Made by a program: the position numbers and the translations under genes. From NCBI RefSeq assembly GCF_001517545.1, contig NZ_FBYA01000002.1, positions 154,959 to 218,958 of the forward strand: a stretch of 64,000 nt of DNA. Reading direction: 5' to 3'. Under the pieces are notes generated by a model. It did no database searches, was not told the origin of the DNA, and saw nothing but the letters and a program-made list of their open reading frames with translations. The stretch comes from Limnohabitans sp. Rim47. GTDB taxonomy: Bacteria; Pseudomonadota; Gammaproteobacteria; Burkholderiales; Burkholderiaceae_C. This document shows positions 8,916-17,485 of this stretch, piece by piece. The first letter of the stretch is position 1. The number at the start of each line of letters is the position of its first letter.

Positions 8916-9650
8916 ATGAACACACCAACAGCCGAAGCCCCAAAGCGCAAAACACGGAGTTTGACCTTCGGGCTCGTCGATCAATTGAGCACCGAAATTC
9001 AAAATGGCACCCTGAACAGCGGCCAAAAATTACCCACCGAAGCGGCCATCATGGCGCGCTTTGGGGTCAGCCGAACTGTGGTCAGGGAAGCGATATCCAA
9101 ACTCCAGGCCGCCAGTTTGGTAGAGACTCGGCACGGCATCGGCACCTTTGTTTTGACGCAGACAGACACCCCCTCTTTTCGCATCAATCCCAACCAATTG
9201 GGCACTTTGCACGACGTGATTGCCTTGCTGGAATTGCGCATCAGCATTGAAACCGAAGCCGCCGCACTGGCTGCTGTCAGACGCAACGAGGGCAATTTGC
9301 GTGTGATGCAGGACGCCATGGCCGCCTTTTTGAGCGCCATCGAAGAAGGCCGAGATGCCATCGCGGCCGATTTCCAGTTTCACCACGAAATCGCCCGCGC
9401 CACGCAAAACAACCACTTTGCCGACATGATGAATTCGCTGGGGTCGCAAGCCATTCCCAGAGCGCGCATCGAGACCACATCGCCAGAAGAGCCCCAACGC
9501 CTCGGCTATTTGCGGCGCGTCCATCAGGAGCATGAAAACATCCTGAACGCCATCACGGCTCAAGATGCCGAATCCGCACGCGCAGCGATGCGTACCCACC
9601 TGTCCAACAGCCGTGACCGCCATAAAAAAGGGATCTCCAGCCACTCCTGA
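8916..9650 (+). CDS. FadR/FCD-family GntR transcriptional regulator
   Basis: This regulator of about 244 residues has an N-terminal winged helix-turn-helix with the GntR pattern GQKLPTEAAIMARFGVSRTV and VREAISKLQAASLVETRHG at about residues 30-70. A C-terminal all-helical FCD ligand domain contains LLELRISIETEAAALAAVR and the metal-site His in FQFHHEIARATQN. The start at 8916 (MNTPTAEAP) is chosen over earlier in-frame codons at 8874 and 8901 because the homology begins soon after. It probably represses the surrounding genes and is released by an aldarate or uronate. Divergent placement, with the operon on one side and gudD on the other, supports this. Confidence 0.88.
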   Translation: MNTPTAEAPKRKTRSLTFGLVDQLSTEIQNGTLNSGQKLPTEAAIMARFGVSRTVVREAISKLQAASLVETRHGIGTFVLTQTDTPSFRINPNQLGTLHDVIALLELRISIETEAAALAAVRRNEGNLRVMQDAMAAFLSAIEEGRDAIAADFQFHHEIARATQNNHFADMMNSLGSQAIPRARIETTSPEEPQRLGYLRRVHQEHENILNAITAQDAESARAAMRTHLSNSRDRHKKGISSHS

Positions 9651-9694
9651 GCCCCCAACAAGGGTTAATACGGACCCCCACAAACCCGACTAAG

Positions 9695-9705
9695 TTGTAC
9701 GATGT
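9695..9705. promoter_or_regulatory. second candidate FadR-type site upstream of gudD
   Basis: TTGTACGATGT lies 27 bases before the gudD ATG. Its first eight bases equal those of the minus-strand reading of the palindrome at 8858-8868; the second half is degenerate. It is proposed as a half-conserved operator for the same regulator. Confidence 0.4.
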
Positions 9706-9731
9706 CTGCTAAATTAACAGCCATTTACGCC

Positions 9732-11069
9732 ATGTCCAAGACCCCATCAACCCCCGTGATCACACGCATGCAGGTGGTTCCCGTTGCAGGCCACGACGGC
9801 ATGCTGCTCAACCTGAGCGGGGCGCACGGACCGTTTTTCACACGCAACATCGTCATCCTGACCGACTCGGCGGGTCGAACCGGCTTGGGCGAGGTGCCCG
9901 GCGGCGAAAAAATCCGCCAGACCCTGAATGACGCAAGGTCCCTAATCGAAGGCCAGCCCGTGGGCGACTACAACCGCCTGCTCAATGCCATGCGCCAACA
10001 GTTTGCTGACCGCGACAGTGGTGGCAGAGGCAACCAGACTTTTGACTTGCGCGTCACCATCCACGCCGTCACCGCCGTAGAAAGCGCCCTGCTCGACCTG
10101 CTGGGCCAGCACCTCAACGTGCCCGTGTGCGCCTTGTTGGGCCAGGGCCAGCAACGCACCCGCGTACAAATGCTGGGTTATCTGTTTTATGTGGGCGACC
10201 GCCAACAAACTGATCTGGCCTACCGCAGCGAACCCGACCAGTCCGACGACTGGCTGCGCCTGCGCCACGAAAAAGCCCTGACTGCCGAGGCTGTGGTGCG
10301 CTTGGCCGAAGCCGCGCAAGCGCGTTACGGATTTCAAGACTTCAAACTCAAAGGTGGCGTGCTGCGCGGCGAAGAAGAAGTCGAGGCCATCGTGGCCCTG
10401 CACGAACGCTTTCCAAAAGCCCGCATCACACTCGACCCGAATGGCGGCTGGCTGCTCAAAGACGCGATCCGACTGCTGCGCGACCACCGCGACACCATGG
10501 CCTATGCCGAAGACCCTTGCGGTGCAGAAGGCGTGTTTTCGGGCCGCGAAATCATGGCCGAATTCCGCCGCGCCACGGGCTTGCTCACCGCCACCAACAT
10601 GGTCGCCACCGACTGGCGCGAGATGGCCCACAGCATCCAGTTGCAGTCGGTCGACATTCCGCTGGCCGACCCGCATTTCTGGACGCTGCAAGGCTCGGTG
10701 CGCGTGGCGCAGCTGTGCCAGATGTACGACCTGACCTGGGGCTCACACTCCAACAACCACTTTGACATTTCACTGGCCATGTTCACCCACTGTGCGGCAG
10801 CCGCACCTGGCAAGGTCACGGCCATCGACACGCACTGGATTTGGCAAGACGGTCAGTTCCTCACGCAAATGCCGCTGCAAATCAAGGACGGCTATGTGGA
10901 TGTACCCGCCAAGCCCGGCTTGGGCATTGATGTTGACATGGCCGCCATCGAACGCGCACACCAGCTGTATTTGCAGCACGGCCTGGGCTCGCGCGACGAC
11001 GCCATGGCCATGCAGTATTTGATACCCGGCTGGACATTCAACCCCAAGATGCCCGCACTGGTTCGCTGA
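9732..11069 (+). CDS. gudD: D-glucarate dehydratase GudD
   Basis: This enzyme of 445 residues converts D-glucarate to 5-keto-4-deoxyglucarate. It follows E. coli GudD (446 residues, from memory) almost end to end: VPVAGHDGMLLNLSGAHGPF at the N-terminus, FADRDSGGRGNQTFDLR, QMLGYLFYVGDR, the catalytic FKLKGGVL near residue 205, LDPNGGW, YAEDPCGAEGVFSGREIMAE, the ATNMVATDWR stretch, and the His region WGSHSNNHFDISLAMFTH near 340. The ATG at 9732 is chosen because it reproduces the family N-terminus. It starts the plus-strand catabolic unit gudD-garR-garL-udh and has a candidate operator just upstream. Confidence 0.96.
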   Translation: MSKTPSTPVITRMQVVPVAGHDGMLLNLSGAHGPFFTRNIVILTDSAGRTGLGEVPGGEKIRQTLNDARSLIEGQPVGDYNRLLNAMRQQFADRDSGGRGNQTFDLRVTIHAVTAVESALLDLLGQHLNVPVCALLGQGQQRTRVQMLGYLFYVGDRQQTDLAYRSEPDQSDDWLRLRHEKALTAEAVVRLAEAAQARYGFQDFKLKGGVLRGEEEVEAIVALHERFPKARITLDPNGGWLLKDAIRLLRDHRDTMAYAEDPCGAEGVFSGREIMAEFRRATGLLTATNMVATDWREMAHSIQLQSVDIPLADPHFWTLQGSVRVAQLCQMYDLTWGSHSNNHFDISLAMFTHCAAAAPGKVTAIDTHWIWQDGQFLTQMPLQIKDGYVDVPAKPGLGIDVDMAAIERAHQLYLQHGLGSRDDAMAMQYLIPGWTFNPKMPALVR

Positions 11070-11135
11070 TCCTTGGCGATCACAACCGGCACTGAACACT
11101 TCGACAACACACACCTACCGGATTTGGAGCAACAC

Positions 11136-12020
11136 ATGAAATTGGGATTTATCGGACTGGGCATCATGGGCAAACCCATGGTTGGGCATCTGCTGGCCGC
11201 TGGCCATGAACTCTTTGTGCACTCGCGCAGCGGCACACCAGAGGAACTGACAACCCAAGGGGCCAAAGCCTGCGCCAGCCCCGCCGAAGTGGCTCAGCAT
11301 GCCGACATCATCTTCACCATGGTGCCCGACACCCCGCACGTTCAAGACGTGTTGTTTGGCGAGCACGGCGTGGCCAAAGCCCTGAGCGCAGGCAAGACGG
11401 TGGTGGACATGAGCTCCATCTCGCCCATCGCCACCAAAACGTTCGCCGCGCAAATCAACGCCTTGGGCTGTGACTATCTGGACGCCCCCGTTTCAGGCGG
11501 TGAAGTGGGTGCCAAAGCAGCCAGTCTGACCATCATGGTGGGCGGCAGCGAGGCCACTTTCAACAAGGTGCAACCCCTGTTCGCCTTGATGGGCAAAAAC
11601 ATCACCTTGATCGGCGACAACGGCAGCGGACAAACCTGCAAAGTGGCCAACCAGATCATCGTGGCGCTCAACATCGAAGCGGTGGGCGAGGCCCTGCTGT
11701 TTGCGGCCAAAGCGGGGGCCGACCCGGCCAAAGTGCGGCAAGCCCTGATGGGGGGCCTGGCCACCAGCCGCATTCTGGAGCTACATGGCGAACGCATGAT
11801 CAAACGCACTTTCAACCCAGGTTTCCGCATCGAGCTGCACCAAAAAGACCTGAATCTGGCACTGGAAGGCGCCAAGGCCATGGGCCTGAGCCTGCCCAAC
11901 ACCGCCAACGCACAACAACTGATGAACAGCTGCATCGCCCACGGCGGCGCGGCCTGGGACCATTCGGGTTTGGTGCGGGCGCTTGAAATCGCGGCCAACT
12001 TCCAGATCGCAGGCAACTGA
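11136..12020 (+). CDS. garR: tartronate semialdehyde reductase (2-hydroxy-3-oxopropionate reductase)
   Basis: This NAD(P)-dependent enzyme of 294 residues belongs to the 3-hydroxyisobutyrate dehydrogenase family and reduces tartronate semialdehyde to D-glycerate. It opens with the Rossmann signature KLGFIGLGIMGKPMVGHLL. Further motifs are FTMVPDTPHVQDVLFG, the substrate-binding LDAPVSGGEVGAKAASLTIM, the catalytic Lys region GQTCKVANQIIVALNIEAV near residue 170, and FRIELHQKDLNLALE. GGAG precedes the ATG at 11136, which fixes the start. It lies between gudD and garL, as in the glucarate pathway. Confidence 0.92.
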   Translation: MKLGFIGLGIMGKPMVGHLLAAGHELFVHSRSGTPEELTTQGAKACASPAEVAQHADIIFTMVPDTPHVQDVLFGEHGVAKALSAGKTVVDMSSISPIATKTFAAQINALGCDYLDAPVSGGEVGAKAASLTIMVGGSEATFNKVQPLFALMGKNITLIGDNGSGQTCKVANQIIVALNIEAVGEALLFAAKAGADPAKVRQALMGGLATSRILELHGERMIKRTFNPGFRIELHQKDLNLALEGAKAMGLSLPNTANAQQLMNSCIAHGGAAWDHSGLVRALEIAANFQIAGN

Positions 12021-12059
12021 ATTCCAGACGTCGAAACACCCAACACCAGAGACACATCC

Positions 12060-12824
12060 ATGGACATGCCCCTCAACCATTTCAAACACGCGATCCAGTC
12101 GGGTCAAAAACAAATCGGTCTGTGGTCGCACCTGTGCAGCAACATCAGCACCGAAATTTTGGCGCACTGCGGCTTTGACTGGCTGCTGCTGGACATGGAG
12201 CATTCACCCAACGACCTGCCCGAAATCCTGGCCCAGCTGCAAGCCATGAAGGGCAGCCCCACCACCCCGATCGTGCGTCCACCTTGGAACGACATGGTGA
12301 CCTTCAAACGCTTGCTCGATGTGGGTGTGCAGACGCTCTTGGTGCCCTATATCCAGACCGCACAAGAGGCCCAACAAGCGGTGTCTTACACCCGTTATCC
12401 GCCACAAGGTGTGCGCGGTTATGCGGGTGCGCCACGCGCCAGTCACTATGGCCGTGTCAAAGGCTATGCCCAGCACAGCAGCGAAGAAATTTGCGTGCTG
12501 CTGCAAGTAGAGACAGTGCAAGGCCTGCAAAACATCGAAGCCATCGCCAACGTAGACGGTGTGGATGGCGTGTTCATTGGCCCCGGTGATTTGTCGGCAG
12601 CGCTCGGCCACCTGGGCAACCCCAAGCACCCCGAGGTGCTGAAGGTGATCGACGAATCCATTGCCCGCATCCGCGCTTGCGGCAAAGCGGCTGGCATCCT
12701 CACTGGCGACGAAGCCCTGGCCCAACACTATGTTGAACAAGGCTGCCTGTTTGTGGCCGTGGGTGCCGACCAGAACGTGTTGCGCGACAGTGCCACCGCT
12801 TTGGCTGGCCGGTTCAAATCTTGA
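12060..12824 (+). CDS. garL: 5-keto-4-deoxy-D-glucarate aldolase (HpcH/HpaI family)
   Basis: This 254-residue class II aldolase would cleave 5-keto-4-deoxyglucarate to pyruvate and tartronate semialdehyde. HpaI-family features are GLWSHLCSNISTEILAHCG, the metal-proximal FDWLLLDMEHSPND near residue 45, RPPWNDMVTFKRLLDVGVQT, RYPPQGVRGYAGAPRASHYG near 120, and GVDGVFIGPGDLSAALGH near 175. It follows garR by 39 bases and precedes udh by 14. A related HpaI substrate would be possible in isolation, but the flanking gudD and garR make the GarL role likely. Confidence 0.92.
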   Translation: MDMPLNHFKHAIQSGQKQIGLWSHLCSNISTEILAHCGFDWLLLDMEHSPNDLPEILAQLQAMKGSPTTPIVRPPWNDMVTFKRLLDVGVQTLLVPYIQTAQEAQQAVSYTRYPPQGVRGYAGAPRASHYGRVKGYAQHSSEEICVLLQVETVQGLQNIEAIANVDGVDGVFIGPGDLSAALGHLGNPKHPEVLKVIDESIARIRACGKAAGILTGDEALAQHYVEQGCLFVAVGADQNVLRDSATALAGRFKS

Positions 12825-12838
12825 GCACGGAACAACAC

Positions 12839-13672
12839 ATGCCAAACACATCCACACCCACATCCAATTCAGGCATCCGGTTTCCACGCTTGCTGCTCAC
12901 GGGCGCTGGCGGCAACCTGGGGCAAGAACTGCGCCCCCGCCTGAAGGCTTATTGCGACGTGCTGCGCGTCAGCCACCGCCGTGACCTGGGGCCTGCGGCA
13001 GCGGGTGAAGAGGTTCAGACGGCATCGCTCGAAGACGCCGAACACATGCTGTCATTGCTCGACGGTGTGAGCGCCGTGGTGCACATGGGCGGTGTCTCGA
13101 CCGAGCAGCCCTGGGCGCCGATCCTGGCGGGCAACATTGTGGGCATGGTCAACCTGTACGAAGCGGCCCGACTGAAAGGCGTCAAGCGCATCGTGTTTGC
13201 CAGCTCCAACCATGTGACTGGTTTTTACCGCCAGGACGAAGTGGTCAACACCCGCATGCCGCCCAAGCCCGATGGGTTTTATGGCCTGTCAAAAGCCTTT
13301 GGCGAAGACCTGGCCCAGCTGTATTGGGACCGTTGGGGCGTAGAAACGGTGAGCATCCGCATCGGCTCATCATTTACCGAACCGCGCGACCGCCGCATGC
13401 TGGCCACGTATCTGAGCTATGACGACTTAGAGCGCCTTGTGGTGGCAGCCCTGACTGCCCCCATCGTGGGTCACAGCATCATCTACGGCATGTCGGACAA
13501 CCAAACCACCTGGTGGGACAACACCCACGCCAAACACATTGGCTACCGGCCACAAGACTCTTCTGACGTGTTCCGCCATGCCGTCGAAGCGCGCCAGCAG
13601 ACGATTGACAAGCAAGACCCGGCCGCCATTTACCAAGGCGGCGCGTTCGTCAAGGCAACACCTCACGGCTGA
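12839..13672 (+). CDS. udh: uronate dehydrogenase (NAD-dependent)
   Basis: This extended short-chain dehydrogenase of 277 residues would oxidise D-glucuronate or D-galacturonate to the aldaro-lactone, the first step of the oxidative uronate pathway. It has the NAD-binding LLTGAGGNLGQELRPRL at the N-terminus, VVHMGGVSTEQPW, the catalytic Ser region IVFASSNHVTGFY and YxxxK in FYGLSKAFGEDLAQL. The family-typical SIRIGSSFTEPRDRRMLATY follows. The frame continues upstream through TTG at 12821, overlapping garL, but the ATG at 12839 fits better. With the SMP-30 lactonase it supplies aldarate to gudD and garD. Confidence 0.9.
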   Translation: MPNTSTPTSNSGIRFPRLLLTGAGGNLGQELRPRLKAYCDVLRVSHRRDLGPAAAGEEVQTASLEDAEHMLSLLDGVSAVVHMGGVSTEQPWAPILAGNIVGMVNLYEAARLKGVKRIVFASSNHVTGFYRQDEVVNTRMPPKPDGFYGLSKAFGEDLAQLYWDRWGVETVSIRIGSSFTEPRDRRMLATYLSYDDLERLVVAALTAPIVGHSIIYGMSDNQTTWWDNTHAKHIGYRPQDSSDVFRHAVEARQQTIDKQDPAAIYQGGAFVKATPHG

Positions 13673-13810
13673 GCGCAACCCTGGCAAAGCAAAAACGGGC
13701 AGGCCCCAAAAATTTCAAATGGCCTGAGCCAAGTTTCACAGCCCCTGCAATGGGCTGAGGCTACGATGGGTGGCTTTCAAAAATCGCTACACCCCCGCAG
13801 GAGACAACCC

Positions 13811-14962
13811 ATGCCCGTGATCACCAACATCGAAGACTTGCGCGTTTTGGCCGAAAAGCGCGTGCCGCGCATGTTCTACGACTACGCCGACAGCGGCTCA
13901 TGGACCGAGGGCACCTACCGCGCCAACGAAAGCGATTTTCACAAGATCAAGCTGCGTCAGCGTGTGGCCGTGAACATGGAAAACCGCAGCACCGCCACCA
14001 AGATGGTGGGCATCGACACCAAAATGCCCGTGTGCATCGCCCCTGTGGGTCTGACCGGCATGCAACACGCCGACGGCGAAATGCACGCGGCCATGGCCGC
14101 CAAAAAATTCGGCATTCCTTTCACGCTGTCGACCATGAGCATCTGCTCCATCGAAGACATCGCGGCCCACACGCAAGCGCCGTTTTGGTTTCAGCTTTAC
14201 ATGATGCGCGACCGCGAGGCCATGGCCCGCATGATTGACCGCTGCAAAGCCGCCAACGTGAGCGCCCTGGTGCTCACGCTCGATTTGCAGGTGATTGGCC
14301 AGCGCCACAAAGACCTCAAAAACGGCCTGACCGCGCCACCCCGTCCCACCATCGCCAACATCATCAACCTGATGACCAAGCCGCGCTGGTGCTTGGGCAT
14401 GGCGGGCACCAAACGCCACACCTTTGGCAACTTGGTGGGCCATGTGAAAGCCGTGACCAACATGAAGTCGCTGGCCTCATGGACCAACGAGCAGTTTGAC
14501 CCGACCCTCAACTGGGAGGACGTGGCTTGGGTCAAAAAACAATGGGGCGGCAAGCTGATCCTCAAAGGCATCATGGACGTGGAAGACGCCCAACTGGCCG
14601 TGGCCAGCGGTGCCGACGCGATCGTGGTCAGCAACCACGGCGGCCGCCAGCTTGACGGCGCACCCAGCAGCATCGAAGCCCTGCCCGCCATCGTGGCCGC
14701 CGTGGGCAGCCAGATCGAGGTTTGGATGGACGGCGGCATCCGCAGCGGCCAAGACGTGCTCAAGGCCTGGGCGCTGGGCGCCAAAGGCACCATGATCGGC
14801 CGCGCCATGGTTTATGGCCTGGGCGCCATGGGCGAAGAAGGCGTGACCAAAGCCCTGCAAATCATCCACAAAGAGCTGGACGTGACCATGGCCTTTTGTG
14901 GGCGCACCGACATCCAGACGGTGGACAAAAGCATCTTGCTGCCCGGCACGTTTCCGGTCTGA
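13811..14962 (+). CDS. FMN-dependent alpha-hydroxy acid dehydrogenase (LldD-like)
   Basis: This 383-residue flavoenzyme is of the L-lactate dehydrogenase/glycolate oxidase type. It shows RVPRMFYDYADSGSWTEGTY, IAPVGLTGMQHADGE, the active-site pair in IVVSNHGGRQLDGAPSSIEA near residue 275, and the FMN phosphate site VWMDGGIRSGQDVLKA near 305. A GGAGA ribosome site fixes the ATG at 13811. It lies 138 bases after udh and may have its own promoter. L-lactate is the commonest substrate; glycolate, (S)-mandelate or glycerate-like acids cannot be excluded. Confidence 0.85.
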   Translation: MPVITNIEDLRVLAEKRVPRMFYDYADSGSWTEGTYRANESDFHKIKLRQRVAVNMENRSTATKMVGIDTKMPVCIAPVGLTGMQHADGEMHAAMAAKKFGIPFTLSTMSICSIEDIAAHTQAPFWFQLYMMRDREAMARMIDRCKAANVSALVLTLDLQVIGQRHKDLKNGLTAPPRPTIANIINLMTKPRWCLGMAGTKRHTFGNLVGHVKAVTNMKSLASWTNEQFDPTLNWEDVAWVKKQWGGKLILKGIMDVEDAQLAVASGADAIVVSNHGGRQLDGAPSSIEALPAIVAAVGSQIEVWMDGGIRSGQDVLKAWALGAKGTMIGRAMVYGLGAMGEEGVTKALQIIHKELDVTMAFCGRTDIQTVDKSILLPGTFPV

Positions 14963-14968
14963 TGCCCG

Positions 14969-15003
14969 AACCCAAGCTTGGCTGAAAGATCAGCCTTTGG
15001 GTT
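14969..15003. terminator. hairpin between convergent genes, possible bidirectional terminator
   Basis: A long imperfect stem pairs AACCCAA..GGCTGA with TCAGCC..TTGGGTT around an AAGA loop. It sits between the converging lldD-like and META lipoprotein genes and overlaps the stop codon of the latter. The following T run is short (three), so termination is plausible but not certain. Confidence 0.45.
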
Positions 15004-15421
15004 TAAAGCGCCACAACACCTGCCCCGCCTCGTCCAATAACAGCAATTGACCCTGCTCTTGCCGGGCTGAACGGGTTTGGGCCATGGCCTGCAAAAACCG
15101 GTCTTCAGTCTCCATCACCCCCGGCTGAAAACAGTACATGCGGGTCGACCCCATCTGCACCCAACGCAGCGAATCAGGGCCGATATCGGCTTTGCCGAAA
15201 TACCGGTTGCAACCGGTATGACCTGAAATTTGGCCCGTGCTGGCAATGTCCAGACTGGCCGGCAACTGCCCCAGCTTGGGACCTGCGTCTACCCAATGCG
15301 TTTCGAGCAAGGCTTTGGGGCTCCAAGCTTGCGCATGCCCCGAGCTCAATGGTGAGCAAGCCACCAAACCCCACACGGCAACGCCTAGCGCACCGATCAC
15401 AAACTGCTTGTTCATATCCAT
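14990..15421 (-). CDS. META/HslJ-like domain lipoprotein
   Basis: This 143-residue protein begins with a lipoprotein signal: basic MNKQ, a hydrophobic stretch and a lipobox ending LVAC at residues 19-22. The mature part is a META domain, recognised by WVDAGPKLGQLPASLDIAS, the SGHTGCNRYFG core near residue 72, and TRMYCFQPGVMETEDRFLQAM. META-domain lipoproteins are associated with heat-shock or antibiotic stress (HslJ), but function here is unknown. It converges with the lldD-like gene. MDMNKQ offers two start codons; both keep the lipobox. Confidence 0.82.
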   Translation of the reverse strand: MDMNKQFVIGALGVAVWGLVACSPLSSGHAQAWSPKALLETHWVDAGPKLGQLPASLDIASTGQISGHTGCNRYFGKADIGPDSLRWVQMGSTRMYCFQPGVMETEDRFLQAMAQTRSARQEQGQLLLLDEAGQVLWRFKPKG

Positions 15422-15497
15422 CCCTTTTTATTTGTACCTACAGGCCGGATGTTAATCGCCAGGCCGTAGAGGCTGAACTTGGCGTTATCCTTCGGCG

Positions 15498-16802
15498 GTG
15501 CCACCCGATACCGCCCCCATCGCTCAATCCCACAGCGCAGGTCTGCCGCGCCGCATTGCCCACCTCGACATGGACGCTTTTTACGCCTCCTGCGAGTTGC
15601 TGCGCTACCCACAGCTCAAGGGCTTGCCCGTGGTCATTGGCGGTGGCCGACGCAAAGAAGACGACCTGCTGGGCAAGCTGCAAACGGCTTACCCCGATAG
15701 CGAATGGACCGAAGCCACCTTTGCCGAACGGCTGGACCGCATCCCGGTGGATTTTTTCCCGCGCATCGAAGGCTACACCGGGCGCGGCGTCATCACCACC
15801 GCCACCTATGCGGCCCGGCAATTTGGCATCGGTTCGGCCATGGGCCTGATGAAAGCCGCCAAACTGTGCCCGCAAGCGATCCTTTTGCCTGTGGACTTTG
15901 AGCGCTATCGGCATTACTCGCGCACCTTCAAAAGCATCATCCTCGACATCGCCCCTGTCATGCAGGACCGGGGCGTGGACGAGGTCTACATCGACTTCAC
16001 CCATGTGCCCGGCGGCCAGCGCGAAGGCGGGCGGGTGCTGGCCCGCTTGATCCAAAAAAGCATTTCCGACGCCACCGGCCTGACCTGCTCGATTGGCGTG
16101 GCCCCCAACAAACTGATCGCCAAAATGGCCAGCGAGTTCAACAAACCCAAGGGCATCTCCATCGTGCACGAGGCCGACCTGCAAAGCCTGATCTGGCCGC
16201 TGGCTTGCCGCAAGATCAACGGCGTCGGCCCCAAGGCCGATGAAAAACTGCAACGCTTTGGCATCCACACCATCGGCGACTTGGCTGCACGTGAACAGCA
16301 CTGGCTGGTGGAACACTTTGGCAAAAGCTACGGCGCCTGGCTGTTTGATGCCGCTTGGGGCCGCGACGATCGCCCGATCGAAACCGAGAGCGAACCTGTC
16401 AGCATGAGCCGCGAAACCACATTCGAGCGCGACCTGCACGCCGTGCGCGACCGGGCCGAGCTGGGCGCAGTGTTCACCCGCTTGTGTGAACAGGTGGCGG
16501 CCGATTTGCAACGCAAAGGCTACGAAGGCAAAACCATCGGCATCAAGCTGCGCTATGACAACTTTCAGGCCGTCACGCGCGACCAGTCATTGCCCGGTTA
16601 CACGGCTGACGCCAAACAAATCCGCCAAGTCGCGGGGCAGTGCTTGAAACGGGTGGACTTGTCACGCCGCGTGCGCCTGCTGGGCGTGCGGGTGGGCTCG
16701 CTGGTCAAGACGGGGACAGCGACTGCAACGATCAGTCACCCTATGGCTGCAGAAGAACAGGGCCATGGGCCTCAAGCGCAGCTGATGTTCACGGACGACT
16801 GA
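15498..16802 (+). CDS. dinB: Y-family DNA polymerase (DinB/Pol IV type)
   Basis: This translesion polymerase of 434 residues has the palm motif IAHLDMDAFYASCELLRYP near residue 20, YSRTFKSIILDIAP, and the catalytic RGVDEVYIDFTHVPGG near 160. A thumb region follows (CSIGVAPNKLIAKMASEFNK, INGVGPKADEKL). The little-finger part contains SMSRETTFERDL. The start appears to be GTG at 15498. A segment of roughly 40 residues after VVIGGGRR (residues about 50-95) separates the first strand from RGVITTATYAAR, where classical DinB is shorter; this longer form may be a beta/gammaproteobacterial subfamily trait. Confidence 0.9.
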   Translation: MPPDTAPIAQSHSAGLPRRIAHLDMDAFYASCELLRYPQLKGLPVVIGGGRRKEDDLLGKLQTAYPDSEWTEATFAERLDRIPVDFFPRIEGYTGRGVITTATYAARQFGIGSAMGLMKAAKLCPQAILLPVDFERYRHYSRTFKSIILDIAPVMQDRGVDEVYIDFTHVPGGQREGGRVLARLIQKSISDATGLTCSIGVAPNKLIAKMASEFNKPKGISIVHEADLQSLIWPLACRKINGVGPKADEKLQRFGIHTIGDLAAREQHWLVEHFGKSYGAWLFDAAWGRDDRPIETESEPVSMSRETTFERDLHAVRDRAELGAVFTRLCEQVAADLQRKGYEGKTIGIKLRYDNFQAVTRDQSLPGYTADAKQIRQVAGQCLKRVDLSRRVRLLGVRVGSLVKTGTATATISHPMAAEEQGHGPQAQLMFTDD

Positions 16803-16817
16803 GGGCCGCCAAACCTG

Positions 16818-17102
16818 TCAATGGCTGTGCAACTTCTCCTGCAGCCAGACCTTGATGAGCGACTGATAAGGCACATCCCGTGCGTTGGCAGCGACCTTGA
16901 TGCTGTCAAGCAAATGCTGGGGCAGTCGCAATGAAATGGTCTTGGTGGTGGGGCGCAAGTTGGGTAATTTCACTTTTTGCGCCTTTGTCCAGTCCACATG
17001 CACGGTGGAGTCTTGACCTTTTGTATCTGACTCCCAGTAAGCGCGCTCTTGTGCCTCTGTCTTGAATTTGGGAATCGGTTGCTTAGCTGTCTGCTTGTTC
17101 AT
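16818..17102 (-). CDS. brnA: BrnA-type antitoxin (ribbon-helix-helix)
   Basis: This 94-residue basic protein matches BrnA/CopG-like antitoxins. It has an FKTEAQERAYWESDTKG stretch typical of BrnA N-termini and a C-terminal DNA-binding region TISLRLPQHLLDSIKVAANA followed by PYQSLIKVWLQEKL. Its first 20 bases overlap the 3' end of the upstream toxin gene, so the two are translated from one transcript with the toxin first, the usual brnT-brnA order. It would neutralise BrnT and autorepress the pair. Confidence 0.82.
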   Translation of the reverse strand: MNKQTAKQPIPKFKTEAQERAYWESDTKGQDSTVHVDWTKAQKVKLPNLRPTTKTISLRLPQHLLDSIKVAANARDVPYQSLIKVWLQEKLHSH

Positions 17103-17385
17103 AAAAACTGCGCTCCTTTCTGTGCATGTTCCGTGCTGAAATCACGCGAATTAACTCGCCTGATCGGCGCAAAGTGAAGGTGATGTGCAAGCGCCGACCT
17201 TCGTCCGTCATGCCCAACGCGTGAAGCCGGGCTTCACTCTCACTGTGCGCCACATCGTTCAAAAAAAGCAAAGGCGCATTGAAGAAAACCTGCTCAGCCT
17301 CTGCCGTACTGACGCTATGTTTGTCATTCTTTCGCTCGTTGCCTGCATCCCATTCGAAGCCGACGATGGTTGAGAAATCAATCAT
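17083..17385 (-). CDS. brnT: BrnT-type ribonuclease toxin
   Basis: This 100-residue protein matches BrnT toxins, RelE-fold ribonucleases that inhibit translation. Visible family features are GFEWDAGNERKNDKHSVS near residue 9, AEQVFFNAPLLFLND, and the C-terminal active-site region LHITFTLRRSGELIRVISAR with the basic residues expected for RNA cleavage, then NMHRKERSFYE. It is followed by an overlapping brnA. The ATG at 17385 lies next to an AT-rich palindromic stretch (about 17383-17410) that could hold the promoter and antitoxin operator. Confidence 0.85.
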   Translation of the reverse strand: MIDFSTIVGFEWDAGNERKNDKHSVSTAEAEQVFFNAPLLFLNDVAHSESEARLHALGMTDEGRRLHITFTLRRSGELIRVISARNMHRKERSFYEQADS

Positions 17386-17485
17386 GATTTGTATATTACT
17401 ATCATTTACAAAACCTGACGAGCCTGATCAGACAAGGTCAAAGCCGCGACAGCAACGCCATCTGCCAGCCGCTACATTGACCCAG

